Shown here piece after piece: positions 5,172 to 13,920 of a stretch of 16,450 nucleotides of DNA (position 1 is its first letter; the number at the start of each line of letters is the position of its first letter). The notes beneath the pieces were generated by a model. It did not search any database and had not been told where the DNA came from. It saw only the letters and a program-made list of their open reading frames with translations. The stretch covers positions 1-16,450 of the forward strand of contig DAOTCE010000055.1 in NCBI GenBank assembly GCA_035452965.1, read 5' to 3'. Source of the stretch: Candidatus Paceibacterota bacterium (GTDB lineage Bacteria > Verrucomicrobiota > Verrucomicrobiia > Limisphaerales > UBA8199). A program made the position numbers and the translations under genes.

Positions 5172-6662
5172 ATGCCAAGACCAAGCAAGAAGTCCAAGAG
5201 CAAAGGGGCTAAGCAGAGCGGCAATGAGCAAACCAACCCCGGTGTTGCCGAAAGCGCAGCCGCCACCGTGGCGGTAGCCGAGGCGCCGGTGGACACAGCG
5301 GTTGGAACAGGTCAACCCGAGGCTTCCCTGGCGGCTGCGCCTGAAGGGGCAAGAACCCAGGCCAAGCAGGCGTCGGCAGACGAGAAGGCCCGTTCCGACG
5401 CCGCCTCGATCAATATCGCCAAATTGCAGGCGATGTCCATGCCGGACCTGAATCAGATGGCGCGGGACTTGGGAGTAGAGAATTTTGGAACGATGCGGAA
5501 GCACGAAGTGATCTTCCACATCCTGCAGAAGAACGCCGAACGGTCCGGGATCATGTTCTCGGAGGGAGTGTTGGAGATCCTGGCCGAGGGTTTCGGCTTC
5601 TTGCGCTCGCAGAGCTTCAATTATTTGCCCTGTCCGGAGGATATTTACGTGTCGCCGTCGCAGATACGGCGGTTTGACCTTCAGACCGGCAATTTGGTGA
5701 CGGGCCAGATCCGCCCGCCCAAGGAAAAGGAAAAGTTTTTCGCCCTGCTGAAGGTTGAGGCGGTGGATCAGGAGGAGCCGGACAAGGCGAAGGACAAAAC
5801 GCACTTCGACAACCTGACGCCGCTCTTTCCCAACCGGCGGTTCATTCTGGAAACGACTCCTGACGAGCTGTCCACTCGAGTGCTGGACCTGGTGTGCCCG
5901 ATCGGCAAAGGGTCGCGCGGGCTGATCGTGGCACCGCCGCGTACTGGCAAAACCGTCCTGATGCAGAAGCTCGCCAACGCGATGCTGAAGAACAACCCTG
6001 AGACCTACCTCTTTATCCTGCTTATTGACGAACGACCGGAAGAAGTCACGGATATGGAGCGCACCTGCCGTGGCGCGGAAGTGATCAGCTCGACGTTTGA
6101 CGAGCCGCCGGAGCGGCACGTGCAAGTGGCCGAAATGGTGATCGAGAAAGCGCGGCGGATGATTGAACACAAGCGGGACGTAGTGATCCTGTTGGACTCA
6201 ATCACCCGTCTGGCAAGGGCTTATAATACGGTGCAGCCGCACTCGGGCAAGATACTGTCCGGCGGTGTGGATGCCAACGCGCTGCACAAGCCGAAGCGGT
6301 TCTTTGGCGCGGCGCGCAATATCGAGGAGGGCGGATCCTTGACGATCATCGCGACGGCGCTGGTGGACACCGGATCGCGCATGGACGAGGTCATCTTTGA
6401 AGAGTTCAAAGGCACGGGCAACATGGAAATTTGCCTCGACCGCGCGTTGGTGGACCGGCGCATCTTTCCCTCCATCAACATCGAACGCTCCGGAACGCGC
6501 AAAGAAGAATTGCTCTACCACCCGGACGAGTACAACAGAGTGGTTATTCTACGCCGGGCACTAACAGGGGTGCCGCCGGTCGAAGCGATGGAACTGGTGT
6601 TGAATAAGCTGAAGAAGACCGGGAGCAACGCCGAGTTTCTGCTCGGAATGAGCGTGGGCTGA
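5172..6662 (+). CDS. rho: Transcription termination factor Rho
   Basis: This encodes 496 residues of the hexameric RNA-dependent ATPase that ends transcription of untranslated RNA. Residues 1-80 are an extra N-terminal extension: basic PSKKSKSKGAKQ, then Ala/Val/Pro/Glu-rich low complexity, absent from the 419-residue Escherichia coli protein. Residues 80-123 are the Rho N-terminal helical domain (AKLQAMSMPDLNQMARDLGV). Residues 128-196 are the RNA-binding cold-shock-like domain (EILAEGFGFLRS, DIYVSPSQIRRF). The ATPase core follows: Walker A APPRTGKT (254-261), the DERPEEVTD motif (286-294), Walker B VVILLD (337-342) and the SGGVDANAL loop (363-371). The start at 5172 has no Shine-Dalgarno sequence; a two-codon ORF (ATG TAT TGA, 5160-5168) sits just before it. 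Rho often limits its own synthesis through its leader, but nothing in this leader proves it. Confidence 0.97.
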   Translation: MPRPSKKSKSKGAKQSGNEQTNPGVAESAAATVAVAEAPVDTAVGTGQPEASLAAAPEGARTQAKQASADEKARSDAASINIAKLQAMSMPDLNQMARDLGVENFGTMRKHEVIFHILQKNAERSGIMFSEGVLEILAEGFGFLRSQSFNYLPCPEDIYVSPSQIRRFDLQTGNLVTGQIRPPKEKEKFFALLKVEAVDQEEPDKAKDKTHFDNLTPLFPNRRFILETTPDELSTRVLDLVCPIGKGSRGLIVAPPRTGKTVLMQKLANAMLKNNPETYLFILLIDERPEEVTDMERTCRGAEVISSTFDEPPERHVQVAEMVIEKARRMIEHKRDVVILLDSITRLARAYNTVQPHSGKILSGGVDANALHKPKRFFGAARNIEEGGSLTIIATALVDTGSRMDEVIFEEFKGTGNMEICLDRALVDRRIFPSINIERSGTRKEELLYHPDEYNRVVILRRALTGVPPVEAMELVLNKLKKTGSNAEFLLGMSVG

Positions 6663-6739
6663 CGCTCCATTGCCGGTTCGCAGGACATTCCGCCTAGTGG
6701 GCTGCCCCTGCCGACAGTCCCGCTGCGCTGCCTGGGTTG

Positions 6740-8098
6740 CTACTCGTGGCGAAGCGCTTCCACGGGATCCATCTTCGCCGCGCGAAGGGCGGGGTAGAGG
6801 CCGAAGACCACGCCGACCAGGCCAGAAATGGAAAAGGCGAGGAGCGGCGACCAGAACGTGATGATGGTCTTCATGGCCGCAAACCACGTTACCAGCAGCG
6901 GAATGGCGATCCCAAGGACCACCCCAAACAGCCCGCCCGCCCCGGATAGCATTACCGCTTCGACCAGAAACTGCGCGACGATGTCACGGCGCTTGGCGCC
7001 CATTGCGCGACGGATGCCGATCTCCCGGGTGCGCTCGGTGACCGTCGCCAACATGATGTTCATGATGCCAATGCCGCCGACCAGGAGGGAGATGGCCGCG
7101 ATTGAACCCAGCACAATGTTGAAGATCTGCTTCGTGCGCTCAGCGCGCTTGAGCAACTCCAGCGGCACCACCACCTCGTAATCCTTCTTCTTGTGATGGT
7201 GTTTGAGCACCGCAGTAACGGCTTCGGCTACCGACAGGACCTGGTCGCGACTCGCAACCTTTACCGTGACTTCGTGCAATTCCACGCGCTCAGCCTCGAA
7301 ACTGCCGCTGCGCATTTTGAGCAGCACCTCGCCGTACCTGGTCTTGGCCGTCTCCAGAGGAATGAACATTTCGTGCGTAGCCGCTTTAGCGCCGCTTTGG
7401 GCAAGTTCGGTCTTCAACCCCTTGCCGCGCGGTTCCATCACGCCGATCACTCGGTAATAACCCCCGCCGACGCGCACGTCACGGCCGAGGGGCGAATCGA
7501 GCGAAAACAGGGTCTCAGCCATTCCAGCCCCAAGTACGCATACATTGGCACTGGCACCCATGTCCGCATCGGTGAAGAATCGTCCTGAGGCGACGTGATG
7601 GTTGCGCAACTCCGGGTACCACGGCACCGTGCCGACAATATCGCAATCTACTCGCCGGCTGATGTTCCAGACGTAGTCACGCATAATGCGGCTCGGCACC
7701 AGGACCTCAACTCCCGGGATGGTGGACTTGATGCTCCTGGCGTCGATGTAGGTCAAGCCATATTGCAGCACGTAGCTTTCACTGCCTTTGTCCGAGACCT
7801 TCTGTTCTTCCGGGGGCTTGATGCTATGAAGGATGACATTCTGGCTGCCGAGGTTCTTGATTTGCTCTTGCGCTTCGAAGCTGGCTCCCTCCCCAATCGC
7901 CAGCATGGCGATTACCGAGCATACGCCAAACACAATGCCCAGGACGGTCAGAAGTGATCGGAGCCGGTGCAGCCAAAGGTTCTTCACCGCCAACCGAAGC
8001 GTGCGGCGCAGGCGCGCCGGCGCGAGGCTGTTGGCAAGGCGGCCCGGACTCGGTGGGTTGATCGCCACGGTGCCGTGGGCTGAAGCGGGCGGATTCAT
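6740..8098 (-). CDS. MacB-type ABC transporter permease
   Basis: This encodes 452 residues with the FtsX/MacB layout: one membrane helix near the N-terminus (about 49-68, SLLTVLGIVFGVCSVIAMLA), a periplasmic MacB_PCD domain (about 70-325), then three helices near 327-352, 376-405 and 417-438. The conserved cytoplasmic motif RTREIGIRRAMGAKRRDI follows the second helix, and the end MDPVEALRHE is classic for the family. Family members do not pump through the membrane directly. They use ATP to drive a periplasmic adaptor and outer-membrane channel (mechanotransmission). A Pro/Ala-rich N-terminal extension of about 30 residues is unusual. The ATG overlaps the ATPase stop (ATGA). It is the last gene of the operon and converges on rho, with 77 bases between and no clear terminator. 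The substrate (macrolide, lipoprotein, peptide or other) is unknown. It has no fused ATPase domain, unlike E. coli MacB. Confidence 0.92.
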   Translation of the reverse strand: MNPPASAHGTVAINPPSPGRLANSLAPARLRRTLRLAVKNLWLHRLRSLLTVLGIVFGVCSVIAMLAIGEGASFEAQEQIKNLGSQNVILHSIKPPEEQKVSDKGSESYVLQYGLTYIDARSIKSTIPGVEVLVPSRIMRDYVWNISRRVDCDIVGTVPWYPELRNHHVASGRFFTDADMGASANVCVLGAGMAETLFSLDSPLGRDVRVGGGYYRVIGVMEPRGKGLKTELAQSGAKAATHEMFIPLETAKTRYGEVLLKMRSGSFEAERVELHEVTVKVASRDQVLSVAEAVTAVLKHHHKKKDYEVVVPLELLKRAERTKQIFNIVLGSIAAISLLVGGIGIMNIMLATVTERTREIGIRRAMGAKRRDIVAQFLVEAVMLSGAGGLFGVVLGIAIPLLVTWFAAMKTIITFWSPLLAFSISGLVGVVFGLYPALRAAKMDPVEALRHE

Positions 8099-8787
8099 TT
8101 GCCGTTCTTTGTATCGGTCTCGATCAATCCATCCCGGAGTCGGATCGTGCGGGATGAATGCCGCGCCACGCCTGGATCATGGGTGACCAGGATGACCGTC
8201 TTTCCGTGGCGATTAAGGTCATCGAAGATCTCCAGGATCTCAATTCCTGAAGCCGAGTCCAGATTGCCGGTCGGTTCATCAGCCAGAATGATGAGCGGGT
8301 CATTGACCAAGGCGCGCGCGATGGCAACCCGCTGTTGCTGCCCACCCGAAAGCTCGTACGGTTTGTGCTCCAGACGGTCGGCCAGACCCACGCGCTTGGC
8401 GACTGCCTGGGCTAAAGCGCGGCTTTCTGACTCGGGTTGGCCTTGGTAGTACAGTGGGACCTCAATGTTCTCGACCACCGTCAGTTGCTGGATAAGGTTG
8501 TAGGACTGGAATATGAAGCCCAGCCGGCTGCCGCGCACGCTGGAAAGGGCGTTGTCGTCCAATTGTGATATGTCCTGGTCCCCGAGCACGTATCGGCCTG
8601 CGTTAGGACGGTCCAGGCAACCCAGTACATTAAGCAGGGAGGACTTGCCACAACCGGAAGGGCCCATGATGCTCACGTATTCGGCCTCCTGAATGTCAAG
8701 GTCAACCCCCCGCAGGGCTTCGACCGTTACCAATCCCATCTGGTAGGTCTTGCGAATGTTACGTAACTGAACGATTGACTCAGCCAT
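8095..8787 (-). CDS. MacB/LolD-type ABC transporter ATPase
   Basis: This encodes 230 residues from ATG at 8787; a GTG at 8790 would add one residue. All ATPase motifs are present: Walker A GPSGCGKSS (42-50), Q-loop at Gln94 (FQSYNL), signature LSGGQQQRVAIA (146-157), Walker B LIILADEPTGNLD (165-177) and the switch His in VTHD (201-204). The sequence is of the MacB/LolD/FtsE subclass (IRKTYQMG, VEALRGVDL). It overlaps the adaptor stop by one base (TGATG) and the permease start by four (ATGA), so the three are translationally coupled. It provides the energy for the tripartite exporter at the inner face of the cytoplasmic membrane. Confidence 0.95.
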   Translation of the reverse strand: MAESIVQLRNIRKTYQMGLVTVEALRGVDLDIQEAEYVSIMGPSGCGKSSLLNVLGCLDRPNAGRYVLGDQDISQLDDNALSSVRGSRLGFIFQSYNLIQQLTVVENIEVPLYYQGQPESESRALAQAVAKRVGLADRLEHKPYELSGGQQQRVAIARALVNDPLIILADEPTGNLDSASGIEILEIFDDLNRHGKTVILVTHDPGVARHSSRTIRLRDGLIETDTKNGK

Positions 8788-10649
8788 CACGCTTTGGTCT
8801 TGGGGGGCGCGGCGGCTGTGGCGGGTGTGGGACTGGGCTGCGGAGCAGCCTTGTCCGAGGGCGCCGGCTGCGTCTGCCCTTCGCTTTCTCCCGGCGCCTG
8901 GGTTGCCGCCGCCCGCAGAAGAACCCGCTCTCCCTCTTTGAGCCCGCCCTTGATCTCGATAAACTCGTCGTTGAATTCCCCTACCTCAACCGTTCGCCTT
9001 TCGGGTTGGCCTCCGTTGGCGACGTAGCAAACCTGTTTGCCTTCCACCGGCGAAACCGCCTGTACCGGTACATAGACCACATTGGAAAGGCAATTCGCAA
9101 AAATCTCCACTTTGGCGCTCAGCCCAGGTTTGAGCCAATCGTTCGTGCCTTTGATGGTGATGGTGGTAAGATAGACCTTCATGTCGGGGTTCATCCAGCG
9201 ATTGCGCGAATCGGGCAGTACGCCGACCTGGGTAACCTCGCCATCCAGCACCGAATCGGGGAACGCGTCCACCGTAATGCGCGCCTGTTGCCCCTTCTTG
9301 ATCTTCTTGATGTAACTCTCGTGGATCTTCACGCGCACCGACATCTTGGTCAGGTCTGGGATGGTGATAATGGCTTGGCGCTCGCGCACACTCGCGCCTT
9401 CGCGGATCTGTTCACCTCCGCCGTAGTATTCCTCATCACTGCCACCGCCATACACGACCAAGCCCGGGCGTTTGGCCGTGATAGTGCATTTGTCCTGTTG
9501 TTCATACAGTTCCTTGCGCTGGCGGGCTTGAATGTTGTACTGACCCTGGGCCGACTTAAGCTTGGCCTCAGACTGTGCCAACTTCGAGATCGCCGCCTTG
9601 CGCGCGCGGGCCAACTCTCTCACCGCCTCCGCATACTTGGACAACGCCTCTTCTGCGGTCTTGCGGAATTCGTACTTGAGGAAGAGGTCACGCGCGGTTA
9701 CTGCGGACTGCACCTTAAGCCGACTGTTCTCGTTGGCGATCTCGTCCTTTTCCAGGTCAATCTTGGTGACGAATCCCTTCTCGAACAGGCGCTTGGTGCC
9801 TTCCAGGGTTGCTTTGGATTGTCCTTCTTCCTTTCTGGCGACCTGGAGGTCATCCTGAAACTTGCGCAGCTTCTGTTTGGCTTCGCCATCACCGAGGGAC
9901 TCGATCTCGGCGTATGGGGCAAAGTCAATCACCACTGAAGGCGCGGTGTAAACCGGTTCAAGCTTGCGCGGACCGGCGGCTGCGTCGTTCGTGCCGATCG
10001 CCGGGGCTGGATGGGATTCCGCTCGGTTTGGCGACGCGGTGGACAGGGCCGCGGCTTTGGCCAATGCGTTGGTCTGCTCGGTGGCCAACTCCAGTTCCAG
10101 ACCTAGCTGGTTGACAATGGCCTGCGTCACGCGGTCTCCCAGGAACTTGTCAAAGTCCATGCGGGCAAACCGCACCTTTTGCTCGGCCGCTTTGATGTCA
10201 CTCAGGTTCTGGTTGATCTGAATTTCGTAGTTCTGTTGTGCGTCCGTGAGCGTGGCGGCGGCCGATTCGAATTGTATGTCCTGTTGCACAATTTGCTTTT
10301 GCAGCTCGGAAGAATCGAGTTCCACCAGGACCTTGTTGGTGCGAATGTCCTCGGGTGTGACTTCGTAGCCCTCCTCCACAATCTTGAGAATCTTAAGCCC
10401 TTGGTAGCCCACGCGGACCTCGCACTTGATTTCCTGGGATTCGACCGCGCGCATGCTGCCGCCTTCCATGACCGTGATATTCAGCAGACCGCGCCGGGCG
10501 GTGAAAGTGGAGCCTTCGGCTTCCCCGCGGCGTCCGCTGCGGAACCAGATCGCCAGGAACGCGGCGGCCAGCAACATCGCGGCCCATAGCCAGCGCGGCT
10601 GTTTTCTCAGGAGGGCACCCAGGTCAATTGGTTTTAGATGGGATTTCAT
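8787..10649 (-). CDS. Large periplasmic adaptor (membrane fusion protein) of a MacA/HlyD type
   Basis: This encodes 620 residues from ATG at 10649; the longer open frame upstream only overlaps the TolC-like gene and lacks support. Residues 20-36 form a single membrane anchor (WLWAAMLLAAAFLAIWF). Beta-barrel/lipoyl-type strands follow (ITVMEGGSMRAVESQEIKCEV, 58-78). Long coiled-coil segments lie at about 115-170 and 255-387, separated by a low-complexity Ala/Pro/Asn insert at about 195-240. The second lipoyl half is near 388-432 (CTITAKRPGLVVYGG), with beta-barrel and membrane-proximal domains to about 580, including GLSAKVEIF and VPVQAVSPVEGKQVCYV. The Ala/Pro/Lys-rich tail (586-620) looks disordered. 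E. coli MacA has about 370 residues, so this one is much larger, mainly through the hairpin. It bridges the MacB-type permease and the outer-membrane factor. Its start lies 26 bases inside the upstream gene's end. Confidence 0.88.
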   Translation of the reverse strand: MKSHLKPIDLGALLRKQPRWLWAAMLLAAAFLAIWFRSGRRGEAEGSTFTARRGLLNITVMEGGSMRAVESQEIKCEVRVGYQGLKILKIVEEGYEVTPEDIRTNKVLVELDSSELQKQIVQQDIQFESAAATLTDAQQNYEIQINQNLSDIKAAEQKVRFARMDFDKFLGDRVTQAIVNQLGLELELATEQTNALAKAAALSTASPNRAESHPAPAIGTNDAAAGPRKLEPVYTAPSVVIDFAPYAEIESLGDGEAKQKLRKFQDDLQVARKEEGQSKATLEGTKRLFEKGFVTKIDLEKDEIANENSRLKVQSAVTARDLFLKYEFRKTAEEALSKYAEAVRELARARKAAISKLAQSEAKLKSAQGQYNIQARQRKELYEQQDKCTITAKRPGLVVYGGGSDEEYYGGGEQIREGASVRERQAIITIPDLTKMSVRVKIHESYIKKIKKGQQARITVDAFPDSVLDGEVTQVGVLPDSRNRWMNPDMKVYLTTITIKGTNDWLKPGLSAKVEIFANCLSNVVYVPVQAVSPVEGKQVCYVANGGQPERRTVEVGEFNDEFIEIKGGLKEGERVLLRAAATQAPGESEGQTQPAPSDKAAPQPSPTPATAAAPPKTKA

Positions 10650-12474
10650 GAATACGTGAGAATGAACCGGCAGTAGTTTGGGCGGGGGGGGCTGCCGCGC
10701 CGCCAGAGTTTGCACCGATCCCGCCCTTATCAGGTTCCTGCCACTGCCCGTTGTCTTTGATGTAGAGAATGCCCATATTGTCCCAGAACTGCAGGCGAGC
10801 GACGGTATGCGCCACGAGGGCTTGGGTAAGTTGGTCTTTGGAGCTAACCAGGGAATTTTGCGCGTCCACTTGATCCAGTGCTTTGGCGCGGCCCAACTCC
10901 GCAAGCAGTTCTTGCTCTTCGACCCGCCGTTCGGCCAATTTGACTCCGATCTCACTGATCTGGTAGGCGCGCCGCGCCTGCTCCAGCGTCCGCCAGCTAT
11001 CGCGCACTTGCAGTTCAATTTCATCCCGCTGCTGTTCCACGGCACGAGCAGAACGCTGCTGAGCAATGAGGGCGTTTCGGTAAATATTGCGCTCGACTGT
11101 TCTCTCCAGCGGCAAATCCAGGTCCATGCCTGCGTTCCAATTGTAACGCTCCGGGTCGGGCAGTGGGTACCCGCGGGTCTCCTGCGGGCTTGCAAAGCCA
11201 GCGGAGGCAGTGAGATCCAACTGGGGTTTGAATTGGTCCGCCGCCAGCGCGACCTTGCGGCCGCTGTCCACCAGTTCGTCGCGAGCGTTCTGGTAATCCA
11301 AACGGGCCGCGAGGGCGATCTGGATGGCCTCCTCAGCCCTGATGTCCGGGTGGCGAATCGCCAAATCCTGCAGCTCGCGATCATCCAATGCTACCTTGGT
11401 GTTCACGGGGATGCCGAGCTGAAGCTTGAAGTCATCCAGCGCGCGCTGGTAAACCCGGATGGCGCTAATCCACGAGTTTTCTGCCGTTAGTTCCTGTTGC
11501 TCAATGCGGCCCAGGTCAGATTGTGTGGTCCGCCCCTCCGCCGCCAAAGCCCGCGTGCGATCACCGGTCCGCCGTGAGATTTGGAAATTCAAGTAGCTGT
11601 TGCGCACTGCGTCCCGGTTTCCCAGGACACTGTAATACGCAGCGGCGACCTGAACGCTGAAGGTCTTGCGGAAGCGGACGAAATCGCGCAGTTGGTAAAG
11701 GAGATCACGCTCCGCCTGGGTGAGATTCTCGATATCCGCCTTATAGCCCGAGTTGCGCAGCAAGGGCCGGGTGAGCGTCGCGCCAATTCGCGAGGAGGTA
11801 AGTGAGCTCGGGCTGCCGCCGAGGAATCGCAGGAAATCGGTGGTGAAGGCCGCAGAAATCCTCCCGATGTCCCGGATCAACCAGCTCACACCGGCCTGGC
11901 TGGTGGCGTGCACGCTCTGTCGTTCGGCAAGGTTGTCGCTCAGGACCGCGATTGGCTGGCCAGTGATCGGGTCGGGCACCAGGTCCACCGTCTCCTCGGT
12001 GTTCACAGTGTAATCGCCGCTCCCCCCTGCGGAGAAGATCGGGGTGAACTGGTGGCGGGAGAGCGTCAGCGACAGGGCTGTAAGGTATAGCTGCTCCCTG
12101 CTGTTCTGGTATACGCGGCTGTGCTGGACCGCGATCCTGAGCGCATCCTGTAGCGAAAGCACCCGCGCGCCGAGTTCAGCCGCGGTTGCCTCTCCCAGAA
12201 AGGCGTTCGTCCCGGTCACTTGCGCCAGCCCGTCCAGCGTCAGGACATTGGTCTGTTCGATGGTGAAGCGCGGGTCCATGTTCCTGACGAGGGGGGTCTT
12301 CTGGGCGATCGCGGCATAGGCGTTCCTGTCTGCCGAGCAGCGGTAGTGCTTGGCCGTGCACCCGCAAAGGCAAATCGCGCAGAAAATCAACGCAACCCAT
12401 TCCCCGAGGTCTCTTGCAGCCAGCAATCTCCACCCTCGCGGTGATCCCAGTAATAAGAGGCAGCCTACGATCAT
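10624..12474 (-). CDS. TolC/NodT-type outer-membrane efflux lipoprotein
   Basis: This encodes 616 residues from ATG at 12474. A lipoprotein signal ends in ALIFCAICLC-G-C39, so Cys39 is the probable lipidated residue. A better start may be TTG at 12426: it gives a more normal signal peptide (MLAARDLGEW, then the hydrophobic run) and has GAGGG six bases upstream. The mature protein shows the outer-membrane efflux protein pattern twice: long helices with alternating Arg/Glu/Gln (about 100-340 and 380-560), SLTLSRHQFTP and GATLTRPLLRNSGYKADIEN in the first half, and ALAARLDYQNARDELVDSGRKV and LDLPLERTVERNIYRNALIA-like segments in the second. TolC-type trimers form a channel from outer membrane to periplasm. 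It heads the four-gene exporter operon and overlaps the adaptor gene by 26 bases. The fold assignment is strong; the start is uncertain. Confidence 0.9.
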   Translation of the reverse strand: MIVGCLLLLGSPRGWRLLAARDLGEWVALIFCAICLCGCTAKHYRCSADRNAYAAIAQKTPLVRNMDPRFTIEQTNVLTLDGLAQVTGTNAFLGEATAAELGARVLSLQDALRIAVQHSRVYQNSREQLYLTALSLTLSRHQFTPIFSAGGSGDYTVNTEETVDLVPDPITGQPIAVLSDNLAERQSVHATSQAGVSWLIRDIGRISAAFTTDFLRFLGGSPSSLTSSRIGATLTRPLLRNSGYKADIENLTQAERDLLYQLRDFVRFRKTFSVQVAAAYYSVLGNRDAVRNSYLNFQISRRTGDRTRALAAEGRTTQSDLGRIEQQELTAENSWISAIRVYQRALDDFKLQLGIPVNTKVALDDRELQDLAIRHPDIRAEEAIQIALAARLDYQNARDELVDSGRKVALAADQFKPQLDLTASAGFASPQETRGYPLPDPERYNWNAGMDLDLPLERTVERNIYRNALIAQQRSARAVEQQRDEIELQVRDSWRTLEQARRAYQISEIGVKLAERRVEEQELLAELGRAKALDQVDAQNSLVSSKDQLTQALVAHTVARLQFWDNMGILYIKDNGQWQEPDKGGIGANSGGAAAPPAQTTAGSFSRIHEIPSKTN

Positions 12475-12601
12475 CACCAAACTGTCTTCGGTTAACAGTG
12501 CTAAACACCACCGCCGATCGAACGTTCCGGCCCGGCGAGCACTCGTGTGTCAATTCGACCGGGCACCTGCCGATTCGTCACGCCGTTTTCTGGGGATACT
12601 G

Positions 12602-13744
12602 CTACTTCGCCCTCGCCACCTTCTGCCACCGGTTGGTCTTTGCCGACTTCAGCACGGCGTCGCACACATATTGGGTTTCCAGTGCGTCGCGGAAGGTCGG
12701 GCCAGTCGGTTTCCGTTTGGCGATGCCTTGGAGGAAGTCCGCCAACTGATGGACAAAGCTGTGCTCATAGCCGATCTGCAGTCCGGGCACCCACCATTTA
12801 GCCATGTAAGGGTGTTCACCATCGGTGACATGGATGCTGCGCCAGCCGCGCACGCGCCCCTCATCGCGGTGCTCGAAATACTGCAGCCGGTGCAGGTCAT
12901 GCAGATCCCAGAAGATTGAGGCGTGCTCCCCGTTGATCTCGAAGGTGTAGAGCGCCTTGTGTCCGCGCGCGTAGCGGGTTGATTCAAACGTCCCTAGAGA
13001 TCCGTTCTTGAATCGCGCCAGGAATGCGCAAGCATCATCAATTCCCACCTTCTCCACCTTCCCGCTGACCGTGTGCTTGCGTTGCTTGACGAACGTCTCT
13101 GTCATCGCGTTGACCTCTTCGACCCCGCCGTTGAGCCATAGCGCGGTGTCAATGCAATGCGCCAGCAAATCACCCGTGACGCCGCTGCCGGCCACTTTGG
13201 CGTCGAGTCGCCACAATCCCGGCCCGCCTTGGGGCAGGTCCTTTGAAATTGTCCAATCCTGCAGAAACTTCGCGCGGTAGTGGAAAATGCGCCCAAGCCG
13301 TTTCTCTTCGATTAGTTGTTTCGCCAGCGTGATGGCGGGGATGCGGCGGTAATTGTAGGACACCAGGGTCGGCACGCCAGCCTTCTCGACGGCTTGGACC
13401 ATCTTCAAGGCCTCGGGCCCGCTTCTGGCCAGTGGTTTTTCACACAGGATTATCTTGCCTGCTTTCGCGGCGGCGACAGCCACCTCCTGGTGCATGTCGT
13501 TCGGGAGGGTGATGTCCACGAGGTCAATATCCTTGCGGGCAATGAGCTTGCGCCAGTCCGTCTCGTAAGATTCATAGCTCCATTTGGCCGCGAAGGCTTT
13601 GGCGCGCGCCTCGTCGAGGTCGCAGACCGCCTTAAGGACGGGTTGATATTCGAGGTCGAAGAAGTTGTTGACCCTGCGCGATGCGTTCGAGTGAGTGCGG
13701 CCCATAAAGCCGCAACCGATAAGTCCGACGTTGAGTTTCTTCAT
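12602..13744 (-). CDS. Gfo/Idh/MocA-family NAD(P)-dependent oxidoreductase
   Basis: This encodes 380 residues. The Rossmann dinucleotide-binding motif is at the N-terminus (VGLIGCGFMGRTHSNA, 6-21). The conserved E-K-P (CEKPLA, 101-106) contacts the nicotinamide, and G-D-L-L-A-H196 (191-196) carries the catalytic-type His of the family. The C-terminal half is the usual alpha/beta substrate domain, ending with QLADFLQGIAKRKPTGPTFRDALETQ. Such enzymes oxidise or reduce sugars, inositols and related polyols; this clade often works in sugar catabolism in Verrucomicrobiota and Planctomycetota, but the substrate cannot be read from the sequence. There is no signal peptide, so it is cytoplasmic. The sense strand before the ATG reads CCTCCTT, the reverse of a Shine-Dalgarno sequence. 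It is 127 bases upstream of the exporter operon on the same strand and could be co-transcribed with it. Confidence 0.93.
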   Translation of the reverse strand: MKKLNVGLIGCGFMGRTHSNASRRVNNFFDLEYQPVLKAVCDLDEARAKAFAAKWSYESYETDWRKLIARKDIDLVDITLPNDMHQEVAVAAAKAGKIILCEKPLARSGPEALKMVQAVEKAGVPTLVSYNYRRIPAITLAKQLIEEKRLGRIFHYRAKFLQDWTISKDLPQGGPGLWRLDAKVAGSGVTGDLLAHCIDTALWLNGGVEEVNAMTETFVKQRKHTVSGKVEKVGIDDACAFLARFKNGSLGTFESTRYARGHKALYTFEINGEHASIFWDLHDLHRLQYFEHRDEGRVRGWRSIHVTDGEHPYMAKWWVPGLQIGYEHSFVHQLADFLQGIAKRKPTGPTFRDALETQYVCDAVLKSAKTNRWQKVARAK

Positions 13745-13786
13745 AAGGAGGCGGTGATTAATAATTAGTCAGCATCTGTGGCACAC

Positions 13787-13815
13787 TCTTTATCCTCTCC
13801 CGCGGCGCGGTTCAA
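13787..13815 (-). promoter_or_regulatory. Possible promoter of the Gfo/Idh gene
   Basis: On the minus strand TTGAAC (13815-13810) and TAAAGA (13792-13787) are 17 bases apart. The -35 matches 4 of 6 consensus bases and the -10 matches 3 of 6. It would start transcription about 35 bases ahead of the ATG at 13744. Confidence 0.25.
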
Positions 13816-13855
13816 GCCTTTGCTTGGCAGCAGGGATCACCGTGCTGAATTCCGA

Positions 13856-13885
13856 TTGGCGGTTTAGGGGTGAATCGAGTATCCT
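13856..13885 (+). promoter_or_regulatory. Possible promoter of the ACT-domain gene
   Basis: TTGGCG (13856-13861) and TATCCT (13880-13885) are 18 bases apart, each with 4 of 6 consensus matches. Transcription would begin near 13892, giving a leader of about 30 bases. The 176-base divergent gap contains nothing else I can name. Confidence 0.25.
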
Positions 13886-13920
13886 GTGCGAGTGGAAGGG
13901 GTTCAAAATCCTGAACTCCA

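Noticed and set aside
4824..6170. Long antisense open frame of 448 codons over rho
   Set aside because: It is Arg/His/Leu-rich with no domains, typical of a shadow of a high-G+C gene; rho on the other strand is certain.
10650..11384. N-terminal extension of the adaptor frame (865 residues from 11384)
   Set aside because: The extra 245 residues are an out-of-frame reading of the TolC-like gene, and the membrane anchor expected near the start follows Met at 10649.
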